Below, piece after piece: positions 52,453 to 61,237 of a DNA stretch of 64,000 nt (position 1 is its first letter; each line of letters begins with the position of its first letter). The notes below the pieces were generated by a model that made no database searches, was not told the origin of the DNA, and saw only the letters and a list, made by a program, of their open reading frames with translations. The stretch is from Sphaerochaeta halotolerans (lineage in GTDB: Bacteria > Spirochaetota > Spirochaetia > Sphaerochaetales > Sphaerochaetaceae), in assembly GCF_003429665.1 (NCBI RefSeq), contig NZ_QUWK01000009.1, positions 81,568-145,567 of the forward strand, in the 5' to 3' direction. The translations under genes were made by a program, and so were the position numbers.

Positions 52453-53403
52453 ATGATGAGAAAATTGTTGGCAGTTCTATTGGTAGCTACTCTGCTTACT
52501 ACAGGACTCATTGCTCAAGGAGCCGCTGAGAAAAGTGGTGAAGTAACTCTAGACAAGGTCGGAGTAACCATGCAAACCTTGGCAAACCCGTTTTTTGTAG
52601 AGATGGTTAAAGGAGTTGAACAGGCAGCAAAAGAAATTAATCCTGATTGTGATGTTATTTCACTTTCGGGTGATAATGACCTTGGTAAACAAACGACCCA
52701 GATTGATGATCTCATCTCCGCGGGAGTTGACTTGATTGTTCTGAATGCAGTTAACCATGAAGGTATTGGACCTGCCGTAAAACGAGCCAAAGAAGCTGGA
52801 ATTGTTGTAGTAGCCGCTGATGTTGGCGCGGTTGGTGCAGATTTTGTTATTCAGTCTGATAACTGGCAGGCCGGTCGTCAAGCTGGACAATACATTGCAG
52901 ATCGTCTGAATGGCGAAGGTAATGTAGTTATTCTCACCGGTGATCCTGTTACTGCAGTCTTTGGAAGAGTAGGTGGTGCAAAAGAAGTTTTTGCCAAGTA
53001 TCCTGGAATCAAGATTTTGTCAGAAGATCAGAATGGTAAAGGGCAGAGAGATGTTAGTCTTGACCTAATGTCAAATATCCTCACCGCTTACGATGACATT
53101 GATGCAGTATTTGCGATTAATGATCCTTCAGCTATCGGTGCAGTTCTTGCAATTAAGCAAGCTGGACGTGAGAGTGAAATGTTTGTAGTAGGTGTTGATG
53201 GTTCAGCAGATGCAATTGCTGAAATGAAGAAACCTAATTCAATCTTTGCAGCCACTCCTGCTCAGACTCCAAGAAAAATGGCTATGGAAGCAACCAGACT
53301 TGGATTCGAGATTATGAAGGGAAATCCTCCACCTGAGAAAGAGATACTTTATCCTGTAATGCTTATCACAAAGGATAACATGGATTCTTATACTCCATGG
53401 TAG
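52453..53403 (+). CDS. Ribose-type sugar-binding periplasmic protein (RbsB-like)
   Basis: A 316-residue type 1 periplasmic-binding protein. Signal peptide MMRKLLAVLLVATLLTTGLI then AQGAAEKSG. TLANPFFVEMVKGVEQAAKE and QIDDLISAGVDLIVLNAVN are standard for RbsB-like proteins that bind furanose or pyranose sugars. Ribosome site GGAGG. Binds the substrate of the cluster; which sugar is unknown. Confidence 0.92.
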   Translation: MMRKLLAVLLVATLLTTGLIAQGAAEKSGEVTLDKVGVTMQTLANPFFVEMVKGVEQAAKEINPDCDVISLSGDNDLGKQTTQIDDLISAGVDLIVLNAVNHEGIGPAVKRAKEAGIVVVAADVGAVGADFVIQSDNWQAGRQAGQYIADRLNGEGNVVILTGDPVTAVFGRVGGAKEVFAKYPGIKILSEDQNGKGQRDVSLDLMSNILTAYDDIDAVFAINDPSAIGAVLAIKQAGRESEMFVVGVDGSADAIAEMKKPNSIFAATPAQTPRKMAMEATRLGFEIMKGNPPPEKEILYPVMLITKDNMDSYTPW

Positions 53404-53431
53404 AGTTGATGCCTTTTTGAGAGATGTAAAT

Positions 53432-53459
53432 GACATGCCGAAGTGTTGTTCGGCATGTC
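53432..53459 (+). promoter_or_regulatory. Intercistronic stem-loop after the RbsB-like gene
   Basis: GACATGCCGAA (53432-53442) and TTCGGCATGTC (53449-53459) form a perfect 11-bp stem with a 6-base loop and only a weak T run, between the binding-protein and ATPase genes. Confidence 0.65.
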
Positions 53460-53493
53460 TCCTTTCACTTGAATCATGTAAGGAGTGTGCACA

Positions 53494-55053
53494 TTGGGTG
53501 TCATATTAGAAGTGCATAATGTTTCCAAGACATTTCCAGGCTGTAAAGCTTTAGATGATGTTTCAATCCATTTGAATGAAGGTGAGTTGCTTTCGGTGGT
53601 TGGGGAAAATGGAGCAGGTAAAAGCACACTGATGAAAATTCTTGCTGGAGTATACACGAGTGACTCTGGAGAAATTGTTCTCAATGGTGAGACTGTAAAG
53701 ATAAAAATACCGAGAGATGCCTTAGACCTCGGTATTAGTTTAATACCACAGGAACTATCAGTAGCTCCCAATATTACTGTAGCTGAAAATTTATTTATGG
53801 GCAGGGAACCGCTAAAGCATGGATTTTTTGTTGATCGCAAAAAATTGATGGATGAGAGTGATAAAATTCTTGATATGGTAAACGCTCCATTCAGAGCAAG
53901 GCAGTATCCACGAAATTTTAGTATCGCTGAACAACAACTAATGGAAATTGCAAAGGCAGTAGGCCAGAATAGTAGAATTTTGATTATGGATGAGCCTACC
54001 GCGTCACTTAGTGAAAATGAAATGGAAACATTATTTCGACTTATAAAGAAACTAAAGCAGCAACATATTTCCATCATTTTCATTAGTCATCGCTTGAAGG
54101 AAGTAGTTGAGATTTCTGATCGTGTGGTTGTCCTACGAGATGGTACGCTCGTTGCAACACTTGATAAACACGAAATTAATGAGAAAGATATCGTAACTCA
54201 TATGGTTGGTAGAACTCTCTCTGACTATTACGGTGAAGCAAATACTGATGTCAGTGATGAAGTTATATATTCAGTACACAATTTAGCAGATGAGAAATTC
54301 ATTCATGATGTTTCTTTTAACCTTAGGAGAGGGGAGATTCTTGCACTTACTGGATTGGTTGGATCTGGTAGGACAGAGATTGCTCAAATGCTTTTTGGCA
54401 TCGATAAGCGAAGAAGTGGGGATTTCTATAAATCCGGGAAAAGAATAAAAATTGAAAATCCCATTGATGCAATTAAAAATAGGATAGGCTTTCTCTCCGA
54501 AGACAGGAAGGGGTCTGGTTTGTTTTTAGATATGTCTGCAGCAGATAATATTAGCTTTAATGTGATGCAACAAATTTCAAATCATGGTTTTCTGGGTAGT
54601 GATAGTGCATCCAAGTTTTCCGAACAGTTTATTAAATCTTTGAGAATACGATTGTCTTCTCCAAAAGTGAAAGCGTTATCACTATCTGGAGGAAACCAGC
54701 AAAAGTTACTTCTGTCAAGATGGCTTTCAATTAAACCTGAGATACTCATCCTTGATGAGCCTACGAGAGGTGTAGATGTAGGGGCAAAAAGTGAAATCTA
54801 CAAAATTATTTTCGATTTAGTAGCTGACGGAAAGACTTCTATTATCTTCATCTCAAGTGAGTTGCCAGAAGTGATTTGGTTGGCAAGCAGAGTTTTAATA
54901 GTGCGTGACGGAACGATCGTTGGAGAGATTAAAAATAAAAATGAAATTACACAAGATCATGTCATGCAATATGCTACAGGAGTTAAAGACCCTGATTATA
55001 CATTTACTGAGAACAAGACACTAGTTGATAAGGAAAACACTAATGACGACTAA
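53494..55053 (+). CDS. Ribose-type ABC transporter ATPase (RbsA-like)
   Basis: A 519-residue tandem ATPase. Walker A GENGAGKST in the first half, Walker B ILIMDEPTAS; second half GLVGSGRTEIAQ, LSGGNQQKLLLSRWLS and ILDEPTRGVD. A TTG at 53494 is the likely start, 8 bases after AAGGAG; a GTG at 53485 overlaps that site. Its 3' end overlaps the permease start at 55043. Confidence 0.93.
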   Translation: MGVILEVHNVSKTFPGCKALDDVSIHLNEGELLSVVGENGAGKSTLMKILAGVYTSDSGEIVLNGETVKIKIPRDALDLGISLIPQELSVAPNITVAENLFMGREPLKHGFFVDRKKLMDESDKILDMVNAPFRARQYPRNFSIAEQQLMEIAKAVGQNSRILIMDEPTASLSENEMETLFRLIKKLKQQHISIIFISHRLKEVVEISDRVVVLRDGTLVATLDKHEINEKDIVTHMVGRTLSDYYGEANTDVSDEVIYSVHNLADEKFIHDVSFNLRRGEILALTGLVGSGRTEIAQMLFGIDKRRSGDFYKSGKRIKIENPIDAIKNRIGFLSEDRKGSGLFLDMSAADNISFNVMQQISNHGFLGSDSASKFSEQFIKSLRIRLSSPKVKALSLSGGNQQKLLLSRWLSIKPEILILDEPTRGVDVGAKSEIYKIIFDLVADGKTSIIFISSELPEVIWLASRVLIVRDGTIVGEIKNKNEITQDHVMQYATGVKDPDYTFTENKTLVDKENTNDD

Positions 55054-55999
55054 AGATAAAAAACTATTCATTAAATTTGACTTGCAGAAGTTTGGGGTAT
55101 TGCCGGTTCTAATCCTTTTTTGCATTATGTTTGCCTTATTAGAACCAAAGTTTATTTCAGTAAACAATATCACCAATATTTTTAGACAATCAGCAGTAAA
55201 TATAATCATTGCATCCGGTATGACGATGGTGATTCTAACAGGAGGTATTGATCTTTCCGTTGGATCCATTTTAGCGGTGTCTGCGGTTGTTGCATTACGT
55301 GTATCACTCACTCCTTTTTCCTATTTAGCTATTCCAATAGCTCTTTTAACCGGGTTGGCTGCTGGATTATTCAATGGATTTTTGGTGTCTTACTTCAAGA
55401 TGCCTCCCTTTATTGCAACATTGGGTATGATGACATCATTGCGTGGCGCGGCTTACCTGTTAGCTGACGGAACTACTGTCATCAACAATGATCTAAGTTT
55501 TGCATGGGTTGGAAATAACAATATAGGTATTGTTCCCTGGCAAGTGTTTTTTGCAATAATAGTAATTGGGTTATCATGGGTGTTGCTACGTAGAACGGTT
55601 TTGGGTACTCGGATCTATGCTGTTGGAGGAAATGAAAAGGCTGCAGTCTTTTCAGGTATTTCCGTGGCCACAATAATACTGTTTGTGCATGGCATTAGCG
55701 GCCTTTTCAGTGGTTTAGCTGGTGTAGTAATGGGTGCAAGGCTGTACAGTGCAAGCGGATTGCTTGGAGTATCTTATGAACTTGATGCTATTGCTGCAGT
55801 TATACTCGGTGGAACCAGTTTTAATGGAGGAATTGGTGGCGTTGCAGGTACATTGGTTGGGGCTCTGATAATCTCGGTATTAAATAATGGTTTAATCATC
55901 ATTGGTGTTCCATATTTTTGGCAGCAGGTTATTAAGGGTATTGTAATAATTGTAGCAGTAATCATTGATATATACCGACAACGTGTAAAAGTGAAATGA
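55043..55999 (+). CDS. Ribose-type ABC transporter permease (RbsC-like)
   Basis: A ~318-residue permease with about ten helices and TGGIDLSVGSILAVSAVVAL plus the C-terminal LNNGLIIIGVPYFWQQVIKG. ATG 55043 follows AAGGA and overlaps the ATPase gene; a longer start at 55025 has none. The stop overlaps the PfkB kinase start (ATGA at 55996-55999), so uptake and phosphorylation are coupled. Confidence 0.92.
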   Translation: MTTKDKKLFIKFDLQKFGVLPVLILFCIMFALLEPKFISVNNITNIFRQSAVNIIIASGMTMVILTGGIDLSVGSILAVSAVVALRVSLTPFSYLAIPIALLTGLAAGLFNGFLVSYFKMPPFIATLGMMTSLRGAAYLLADGTTVINNDLSFAWVGNNNIGIVPWQVFFAIIVIGLSWVLLRRTVLGTRIYAVGGNEKAAVFSGISVATIILFVHGISGLFSGLAGVVMGARLYSASGLLGVSYELDAIAAVILGGTSFNGGIGGVAGTLVGALIISVLNNGLIIIGVPYFWQQVIKGIVIIVAVIIDIYRQRVKVK

Positions 56000-56949
56000 A
56001 TAAGAATTATGACATAATTTGTGCTGGAGTTGCTTGCCTAGATATTATTGTGTCAGGAAATGTAAGTCCGAATGTCTTTGAGGTTGATAGTACAGCGGTT
56101 GGAAGTATTCTTTTACATTCAGGTGGTGATGCTTCTAATCAAGCGGTAACTGCATCCTCTTTGGGATTGCATACAGGACTCATTTCTTGTGTTGGTGATG
56201 ATTGGAAAGGTAAACAACTTCTATCTCTTCTGCAGGCAAAAGCAGTAAATACCAATTTGGTGGAAACCTTGCCTGGTGAAGACAGCGTTGCATCTATTGT
56301 GCTTGTTGGGGATGATGGATCAAGAAACTTCATGTTCGATAGAGGCTGTGGTGAAAGATATTTACCTTCCTCAACAATAATGAATGCGGTTAAATCAACT
56401 AAATTGCTCTCTATTGGTAGTTTTTTTGTTTTACCCCGTTTTGATCATGAAGGAGTGCAAGTACTTCTGGAAATTGCAAAAGAAGCAGGAGTGATTACAG
56501 TAGCTGACATGACCTGCGACACATTAAAAGAGGGGTTTTCCTACATAGGCAATTATCTTTCCTTAATTGATTATCTGATGCCGAGTTATGAAGAAGCGCG
56601 AGAGATTACTGGATTGGTAGAACCCTATATGATTTGTCAACGTTTTCGGGAATATGGTGTACATAACATAGTAATAAAAATGGGAGCAAAAGGTTGTTAT
56701 ATTTCGACACCGGAAGGTGATCGGATGATTGATGCCCTAAAGGGAACAAAGGTCATTGACACTACTGGTTGTGGAGATACGTTTGTAGCAGCTTTTTGTT
56801 ATGGATTGCTCAATGGAAAAACTGTTGACGAAAGTGCAATTTTTGCACATGGCGCAGCAGCAATAAATGCTTCTCATCTTGGGGCTTCAGGGCATATCCG
56901 TTCAGCACAGGAAGTAGAATCATTAATTACGCGGACTATCATCACATAA
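55996..56949 (+). CDS. PfkB/ribokinase-family sugar kinase
   Basis: A 317-residue kinase. The N-terminal GGDASNQAVTASSLG is the ribokinase sugar-binding region and DTTGCGDTFVAAFCYGL near residue 254 holds the anion hole and catalytic Asp. It would phosphorylate an imported sugar or a sugar phosphate. Substrate not determinable; fructokinase/tagatose-6-phosphate-kinase-like and ribokinase-like functions are all possible. Confidence 0.9.
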   Translation: MNKNYDIICAGVACLDIIVSGNVSPNVFEVDSTAVGSILLHSGGDASNQAVTASSLGLHTGLISCVGDDWKGKQLLSLLQAKAVNTNLVETLPGEDSVASIVLVGDDGSRNFMFDRGCGERYLPSSTIMNAVKSTKLLSIGSFFVLPRFDHEGVQVLLEIAKEAGVITVADMTCDTLKEGFSYIGNYLSLIDYLMPSYEEAREITGLVEPYMICQRFREYGVHNIVIKMGAKGCYISTPEGDRMIDALKGTKVIDTTGCGDTFVAAFCYGLLNGKTVDESAIFAHGAAAINASHLGASGHIRSAQEVESLITRTIIT

Positions 56950-56974
56950 AACTTATGCAAAAGGAGAAACGAGA

Positions 56975-57832
56975 ATGCTATATACATTGAAAGAAGTTCT
57001 TACGGAGGCCCAGAAAGGAAAATATGCTGTAGGCGCATTTAATATAACGAACCCTATTTGTTTGCCACCGCTATTAAGAGCTGCAGAATCACAAAGATCT
57101 CCACTCATCATCAATGTTGCGGAAGTGTCATTTCGTGATGTTGATCTTATGAATTTCTATCCAGCTATTATCCATAGTGCAAAAGAAGCTTCTGTTCCAA
57201 TTGTCGTGAATTTGGATCATGGAACGACTGAGAAGGGAATCATGATGGCTCTTAGATGTGGATTTAGTTCGATAATGTTTGATGCAACAGCGTATAGTTA
57301 TGAGGAGAATATCCGTTTAACAAGTCGCTATTCATCTATGCTTCACCATGTTGGAGTGTCCCTCGAAGGAGAACTGGGGGTCATCGGCGGATTGGAAGGG
57401 ACCGAGGATGTTGATGGTACTGATGTTGGTCTTTATACCGACGTATCTACTGTTAAGCATTTTGTGGATGAAACACAAGTTGATGCATTGGCAGTTTCTA
57501 TCGGTAATGTTCATGGGTTTTATAAAGGGGAACCAAATTTACAATTTGATCTGCTAAAGGAAATAGCATCTGTAACATCAGTCCCGTTGGTTCTTCATGG
57601 TGGCTCAGGGATTTCTGATGATGATTTCCGAAAGGCAGCCTCTCTTGGGATATGCAAAATAAACTTTTACACAGGAGCAAGTGTCTCTGTTTTCAATCAT
57701 CTTGATGCAAAGATGAAGGAACTGAATGGGAAGTATACTGACATGGCTAACATAGGCTGGACAATTATGGATGCATATCAACAGACGATTGAAGAGAGGA
57801 TGCATGTTTTCGGAAGTTCTGGAAAAGCATAA
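56975..57832 (+). CDS. Class II fructose/tagatose-bisphosphate aldolase family protein
   Basis: A 285-residue zinc aldolase. NLDHGTT (Asp and zinc His), GELGVIGGLEG, SIGNVHGFYKG (His) and LHGGSGISDDDF (His) are the family's metal and phosphate residues. It would split a ketose 1-phosphate or bisphosphate into DHAP plus an aldehyde or aldose phosphate. Ribosome site AGGAG precedes the ATG. A terminator-like hairpin follows. Confidence 0.92.
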   Translation: MLYTLKEVLTEAQKGKYAVGAFNITNPICLPPLLRAAESQRSPLIINVAEVSFRDVDLMNFYPAIIHSAKEASVPIVVNLDHGTTEKGIMMALRCGFSSIMFDATAYSYEENIRLTSRYSSMLHHVGVSLEGELGVIGGLEGTEDVDGTDVGLYTDVSTVKHFVDETQVDALAVSIGNVHGFYKGEPNLQFDLLKEIASVTSVPLVLHGGSGISDDDFRKAASLGICKINFYTGASVSVFNHLDAKMKELNGKYTDMANIGWTIMDAYQQTIEERMHVFGSSGKA

Positions 57833-57852
57833 TAGCCATGATCGTTATTTCT

Positions 57853-57886
57853 AAGGCTACAAAATTGAGTCGATATTTGTAGCCTT
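57853..57886 (+). terminator. Terminator or attenuator inside the catabolic cluster
   Basis: AAGGCTACAAA (57853-57863) and TTTGTAGCCTT (57876-57886) form a perfect 11-bp stem followed by TATTATTTT. It separates the aldolase gene from the second PfkB kinase. Confidence 0.75.
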
Positions 57887-57905
57887 TATTATTTTGGAGG
57901 TTTAT

Positions 57906-59093
57906 ATGCGCATCTCCGGAGTTGGTTGTTGTTTGATAGATTCGATATATAAGAATTGCTCATATAATGCCTCAAATTTCTCTCCCTATTGGAGCAAAAC
58001 GAAAGGAGATGGTGGCTTAATTGAGGGAGGGTTGGTTTTTCGGGAGGATTTAGAAAAATTCGCTGGAGAGCAATATCACAAGATTCTAGATTCGATCACT
58101 CAAGGCAGAAAAGCTGATTTTATTAATGTAGGGGGACCTGCGATAATAGCATTGGTCCATGCTTCACAGATTCTATTTGATGATGATGTGGAGATTAATT
58201 TCTATGGAGCATTAGGAAATGATGAATTTGCTGCAATCACAAAAGCAAAGGTTAAACCAACTAATGTAAATACTTCATTCAAAATTATTAAAGGTATTCC
58301 TACCTCTACTACCGATGTTTTTGCTGATTCTTCAAGAAGAAATGGAAAAGGAGAGCGTACTTTTGTAAATACAATAGGTGCTGCAGGTTATTTCAACTCT
58401 AACCATCTAACCGAATATTTTTATAAAAGTGATATTGTTCTTTTGGGTGGGACTGCTTTAGTTCCTCAAATACATAACGATATAGATTCTATTTTAAAAA
58501 GGGCCAAAGAAACGGGTGCAATTACAGTAGTTGGAACTGTGTATGACTTTGCTAATGAGAAAATAAACCCAAATAAACCCTGGTCATTAGGAAAGAATCC
58601 GGCATATCCCTATATTGACCTTCTCATCACAGATGAGATTGAAGCACTGAGATTGTCTGGGAGGCAAACTATAACTGAGGCAGCATCAGCACTTGGTTCG
58701 TATGGAGTGGGATCACTTATCATTACTCGTGGTGCACATGATATATTATTCTGGTCTAAGGGTAAGTTGTTTGGAGATCATGATTTGAAAAGTTTCCATG
58801 TCAATACGGAAATTGATGTACTAATGGAGGCAGATCCATTATTACGTAGAGATACCACTGGATGTGGTGATAATTTTGTAGGAGGCGTACTGGTATCTCT
58901 TGCTCGCCAACTATCAGGTTCTGTTGATGATGATATACTAGACATTTTTGATGTCTGCGCTTGGGGTGTGTCATCAGGAGGATTTGCTTGTACATACAAT
59001 GGTGGAATGTATCATGAAAAAATGATAGGAGAAAAAGCTGCACTTATCGAGCCGTTGGTGCATACATATAAAGAGAACTACGGGGTGACATGA
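57906..59093 (+). CDS. Large PfkB-family carbohydrate kinase
   Basis: A 395-residue PfkB kinase, longer than the usual ~310. DTTGCGDNFVGGVLVSLARQ near residue 316 is the catalytic motif; ADFINVGGPAIIALVHASQI gives the sugar site. The extra length comes from N-terminal (SYNASNFSPYWSKTKGDGG) and central insertions. Not matched to any characterised subfamily. GGAGG precedes ATG 57906; TTG 57894 is less likely. Confidence 0.85.
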   Translation: MRISGVGCCLIDSIYKNCSYNASNFSPYWSKTKGDGGLIEGGLVFREDLEKFAGEQYHKILDSITQGRKADFINVGGPAIIALVHASQILFDDDVEINFYGALGNDEFAAITKAKVKPTNVNTSFKIIKGIPTSTTDVFADSSRRNGKGERTFVNTIGAAGYFNSNHLTEYFYKSDIVLLGGTALVPQIHNDIDSILKRAKETGAITVVGTVYDFANEKINPNKPWSLGKNPAYPYIDLLITDEIEALRLSGRQTITEAASALGSYGVGSLIITRGAHDILFWSKGKLFGDHDLKSFHVNTEIDVLMEADPLLRRDTTGCGDNFVGGVLVSLARQLSGSVDDDILDIFDVCAWGVSSGGFACTYNGGMYHEKMIGEKAALIEPLVHTYKENYGVT

Positions 59094-59179
59094 TTCTTGG
59101 TTTGAAACAAAGTAACTTATAATAATTAGCTGCATTAAACTACCAAGTACGGAATAGAAGGATTTAAAAGGAAAGAGTC

Positions 59180-60634
59180 ATGATAAATGCAAAAGACATA
59201 TTGCAGACTGAATCGCAATTCGTGGAAATTGGGAGACATGCGATCGGCATTGATATTGGTACTTCAACAATATGCTTTACAATATTCGATATTGATACAT
59301 TATCCGTTATTTCTATGAGAAATACAGATAATACATCATCCATCAACCATAGTGATCCCAGAGCACATGAGCAAAATCCGAGTAAGATCTGGGAAATCAT
59401 AGAGAATCTATTTCTACAATCCAAAGAAGAGCTTTCACTTGTAAGGATTATTGCAATTACAGGGCAAATGCATGGTGCTATTCTGCTTGATGATGATAAT
59501 ATTCCTGTTTCAAATTTACTGACATGGAGGGATGCGCGGTATTCAGTTGGTCAAGCCAGCAAGGATTTTGGAAAAATGAATGGATGCACTTTACACGTGG
59601 GGTATGGTGCAAATTCTATAAGTAGGATGCTTAGGACTCAAGGAGGAGACACTCCTGGTCGGAAAATATGCTCTATAGAATCCTTTATAATGGGTAAATT
59701 GTGTGGAAATTTTTGTGTCGATGAATCATTGGCAGCAAGCTTCGGATGTTTTGATATTGTGAATAAATGTTGGAATGAAGAACAACTGGAAGAGATGGGC
59801 ATTAACCGTTCACTCTTTGGTTATGTTTTTCCGTCTTGTGTTCCAGTCGCCAAGATCTTACCAGCGAATAGCAAACGATATGGATTATCCTTAGATGCAA
59901 CAGTATTTGCCCCAATTGGGGATAATCAAGCAAGTGTGATAGGAGCTACCGGGTTTTTGAATACTGGTGTAGTGAATATTGGCACCAGTGGACAACTCTC
60001 TGTTCCCTGTTCATCAATGCTATACAGTAAATCCATCGAAGTACGTCCGCTTCTAGAGACTGGATTTTTGCAAGTCTATTCCAGTCTATGTGGAGGCTGG
60101 TCTTATGCATACCTAAAGGATTTCTGCAAAGACCTGCTCGCGAAGTTCGGATTCTCGCTTTCTGATGGGCAGGTCTATGCTGTCCTAGACTCTCTAGCAG
60201 TTGATTCTTTTGAAAGTGAAGGCCTTGTTGTTGATACCAGATTTCTTGGAACTCGAGAAGATTCCCTCTTGCGTGGTGAAATCTGTGAGATAGATACACA
60301 AAATCTGAATATTAGTAACCTGGCAGTGGGGTTCATTCAAGGGATTGTAAGGGAACTTCATCCACCTGCTATCAGACTAGATTCAATCTCGTTCATTGTT
60401 GCAAGTGGAAATAGTGTAAGGAAAAGTCCCATCATGAAACGAGCTATCGAACAAGAGTTCGGTTGTGTCTGTATGGAACCTCCGTTTCTTGAAGAAGCGA
60501 GTGTTGGAGCAGTACTTGGCTGTTTGGCAAATATTGAGGGGAAGGAACGTATACAAGCATTTTACCAGAAACACTTTGAAAAAAATGAAACAACTGAGAA
60601 TACAATGAGAACGATTCTATATTCGAACTACTGA
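59180..60634 (+). CDS. FGGY-family carbohydrate kinase, sedoheptulokinase-like
   Basis: A 484-residue FGGY kinase. AIGIDIGTSTICFTIFD at ~20 is the N-terminal phosphate loop; ITGQMHGAILLD and NLLTWRDAR are sugar contacts; INIGTSGQLSVP-type text (VNIGTSGQLSVPC) is the second loop. The stretch HVGYGANSISRML, then ESFIMGKLCGNF and SLAASFGCFDI recalls sedoheptulokinase (GYG, then LC, then AASWG). The C-terminal FIVASGNSVRKSP holds the adenosine loop. A ketose of five to seven carbons is likely; sedoheptulose is a guess from the motif. Confidence 0.85.
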   Translation: MINAKDILQTESQFVEIGRHAIGIDIGTSTICFTIFDIDTLSVISMRNTDNTSSINHSDPRAHEQNPSKIWEIIENLFLQSKEELSLVRIIAITGQMHGAILLDDDNIPVSNLLTWRDARYSVGQASKDFGKMNGCTLHVGYGANSISRMLRTQGGDTPGRKICSIESFIMGKLCGNFCVDESLAASFGCFDIVNKCWNEEQLEEMGINRSLFGYVFPSCVPVAKILPANSKRYGLSLDATVFAPIGDNQASVIGATGFLNTGVVNIGTSGQLSVPCSSMLYSKSIEVRPLLETGFLQVYSSLCGGWSYAYLKDFCKDLLAKFGFSLSDGQVYAVLDSLAVDSFESEGLVVDTRFLGTREDSLLRGEICEIDTQNLNISNLAVGFIQGIVRELHPPAIRLDSISFIVASGNSVRKSPIMKRAIEQEFGCVCMEPPFLEEASVGAVLGCLANIEGKERIQAFYQKHFEKNETTENTMRTILYSNY

Positions 60635-60661
60635 ATACAATGATATATAACACAATCAAAT

Positions 60662-60693
60662 AAGGGTATGTTGGTTGCTCCAAACATACCCTT
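60662..60693. terminator. Bidirectional terminator after the FGGY kinase
   Basis: AAGGGTATGTT (60662-60672) and AACATACCCTT (60683-60693) make an 11-bp perfect stem between the FGGY and DOMON genes, which converge on it. Confidence 0.8.
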
Positions 60694-60706
60694 ATGTGAA
60701 TATGTG

Positions 60707-61237
60707 TTATTTCAGGAAATTGATGGTATGGCTGTCATAGGTGACGTGTTTGCTTCTGAGATTATCCCTGTTTCCATATGCAACAATAAGACGGAGGTTC
60801 CTTCCTGAATCAAACTGTGAGACAGGTACCGTGAACTCAAGGGTGGTCTTACCCCCTGTCTCCTTGATCTTGCTCTGTACAAGCATCTTTTCAGAAGAGG
60901 GACTATGACCATGGCCACGACCAGTCTCCTCACTGATGACTTGGCTGGTAATTGCATCATAGCCTATGATGATATGAGCTCCATGCATCCTATTGGACCC
61001 AAGGCCAACTGAAACCCATCCTGTAGTTGGTGCTTCGAGAATGAAGTGCAGATTACGGGAATCCCGACTCTGGGCATACCCAAGGCGCATATCCTTGAGT
61101 TGTACAATCTCGGGGTATTCATTGTTTCCTAAAGACCCATCAACCACGGGATTGGATGAAGAGGTTGGGAATATTTGAGCTGCCAGTGGCAGACTGAAGA
61201 GCAGAGATATGATGAGAACTATAGAGAGTTTTTTCAT
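60707..61237 (-). CDS. Secreted DOMON-domain protein
   Basis: A 176-residue protein. Signal peptide MKKLSIVLIISLLFSLPLAA then QIFPTSSS. The DOMON core reads LHFILEAPTTGWVSVGLGSN, then RMHGAHIIIGYDAITSQVI, with Met and His where b-type haem or sugar ligands lie in DOMON domains. It starts at 61237 overlapping the stop of the upstream membrane gene (ATGA), so the two are partners. Likely a periplasmic redox or haem-binding partner. Confidence 0.82.
   Translation of the reverse strand: MKKLSIVLIISLLFSLPLAAQIFPTSSSNPVVDGSLGNNEYPEIVQLKDMRLGYAQSRDSRNLHFILEAPTTGWVSVGLGSNRMHGAHIIIGYDAITSQVISEETGRGHGHSPSSEKMLVQSKIKETGGKTTLEFTVPVSQFDSGRNLRLIVAYGNRDNLRSKHVTYDSHTINFLK

Noticed and set aside
53388..54083. 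231-codon minus frame inside the RbsA-like gene
   Set aside because: Shadow of the tandem ATPase gene.
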